From Bacteroidota bacterium (lineage in GTDB: Bacteria > Bacteroidota > Bacteroidia > Chitinophagales > Chitinophagaceae): DNA of 13,981 nt. Both the position numbers and the translations under genes were made by a program. The DNA lies in contig CANHUW010000020.1 of NCBI GenBank assembly GCA_947463975.1, forward strand, positions 1 through 13,981, read 5' to 3'. Positions 13,526 to 13,981 of this stretch are shown here, piece by piece (the stretch's first letter is position 1; the number at the start of each line of letters is the position of its first letter). Under the pieces are notes generated by a model. It ran no database searches. It was given only the letters and a program-made list of their open reading frames with translations, and had not been told where the DNA came from.

Positions 13526-13981
13526 TTATTTGTATTGAGGAATCAAACCGTTGGCTAGATCCACCATTTGTTTTAACCCATCTTCAGGCAAGTTGCCTTT
13601 CTTGAATTCTGCTAAAACATTAGGCAATTTGTTAGTCATCTCTAATAAGAAATGTGCTTCAAATTCTTTTACCTTGTTTACAGCAACTTCTTTCAATAAG
13701 CCTTGAGTACCCAAGTAGATAATCGCTACTTGCTTCTCTACAGTGAATGGAGAGTATTGTGCTTGTTTCAAGATTTCTACGTTTCTAGCACCTTTGTCAA
13801 TTACATTCTTAGTGGCTGCATCTAAATCACCACCAAACTTAGAGAAAGCTTCTAACTCACGGTATAATGCTTGGTCTAATTTTAATGTACCAGATACTTT
13901 TTTCATTGATTTAATCTGCGCATTACCACCCACACGACTTACAGAGATACCTACGTTAATCGCTGGACGAATACCTGCGTT
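13526..13981 (-). CDS. atpA: ATP synthase F1 subunit alpha, C-terminal part
   Basis: This is the 3' end of atpA, running past the right edge; 151 residues are visible and the true start lies outside. The alpha subunit is part of the alpha3-beta3 F1 head of ATP synthase at the inner-membrane face. The segment NAGIRPAINVGISVSRVGG opens the visible part and contains the arginine finger, R16 of the fragment, which corresponds to alpha-Arg376 of E. coli. It is followed by GTLKLDQALYRELEAFSKFG and the helical C-terminal domain, complete to the stop codon. No atpG follows; the gene is closed by a strong terminator. A GTG at 13931-13933 is an internal valine codon, not a start. Confidence 0.96.
   Translation of the reverse strand, partial: NAGIRPAINVGISVSRVGGNAQIKSMKKVSGTLKLDQALYRELEAFSKFGGDLDAATKNVIDKGARNVEILKQAQYSPFTVEKQVAIIYLGTQGLLKEVAVNKVKEFEAHFLLEMTNKLPNVLAEFKKGNLPEDGLKQMVDLANGLIPQYK

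Noticed and set aside
1..13981. Mobile elements, CRISPR arrays, tRNA or rRNA genes, phage or toxin-antitoxin genes.
   Set aside because: Nearly the whole window is filled with recognisable or coherent protein genes and no intergenic gap exceeds about 80 bases; no transposase, integrase, direct-repeat array or structural RNA was seen.

Overview
The window looks like a compact, AT-rich chromosomal segment of a Bacteroidota bacterium, most likely of the Chitinophagaceae or a close relative. I infer this from the gene families (FtsX-DUF3098-UppP order, UMF1-type MFS, DUF3108, LolA-like protein, BcrA-type ABC exporter), from start codons that mostly lack a clear Shine-Dalgarno sequence, and from several upstream sequences matching or close to the Bacteroidota -7 promoter element TAnnTTTG. 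Coding density is very high: no gap exceeds about 80 bases, and there are no RNA genes, insertion sequences, CRISPR arrays or phage genes. All genes look intact except atpA, which runs off the right edge.

Layout. (1) 65-4198, plus strand: ftsX, a DUF3098 membrane protein and uppP form a cell-envelope and division group, followed by a UMF1-type MFS transporter that overlaps a metallo-beta-lactamase-fold hydrolase. (2) 4187-5908, minus strand: a flippase-like (LPG synthase TM domain) membrane protein, then a secreted DUF3108 protein. (3) 5957-6547, plus strand: ruvC alone, divergent from the flippase gene. (4) 6552-9198, minus strand: rsmA and a D-2-hydroxyacid dehydrogenase, then an intrinsic terminator, then greA and a HIT-family gene. 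(5) 9249-10337, plus strand: pdxA, divergent from rsmA. (6) 10340-13477, minus strand: an ABC ATPase, its ABC-2 permease, a LolA-like periplasmic protein and a small secreted helical protein, tightly packed as one probable operon. (7) 13526-13981, minus strand: the C-terminal part of atpA, ended by a strong terminator.

How the parts relate. The window mixes housekeeping functions: division and lipid-carrier recycling (ftsX, uppP), Holliday junction resolution (ruvC), transcript cleavage (greA), rRNA methylation (rsmA), vitamin B6 synthesis (pdxA) and ATP synthesis (atpA). The less characterised parts are the ABC/LolA-like/helical-protein operon, the MFS/hydrolase pair and the flippase/DUF3108 pair, all of which point to the envelope or transport. 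I see no clearly novel system. The best leads are a hydroxyacid dehydrogenase near pdxA that could supply the PdxB step, candidate -7 elements almost touching start codons, and a four-gene export-like unit behind the atpA terminator.
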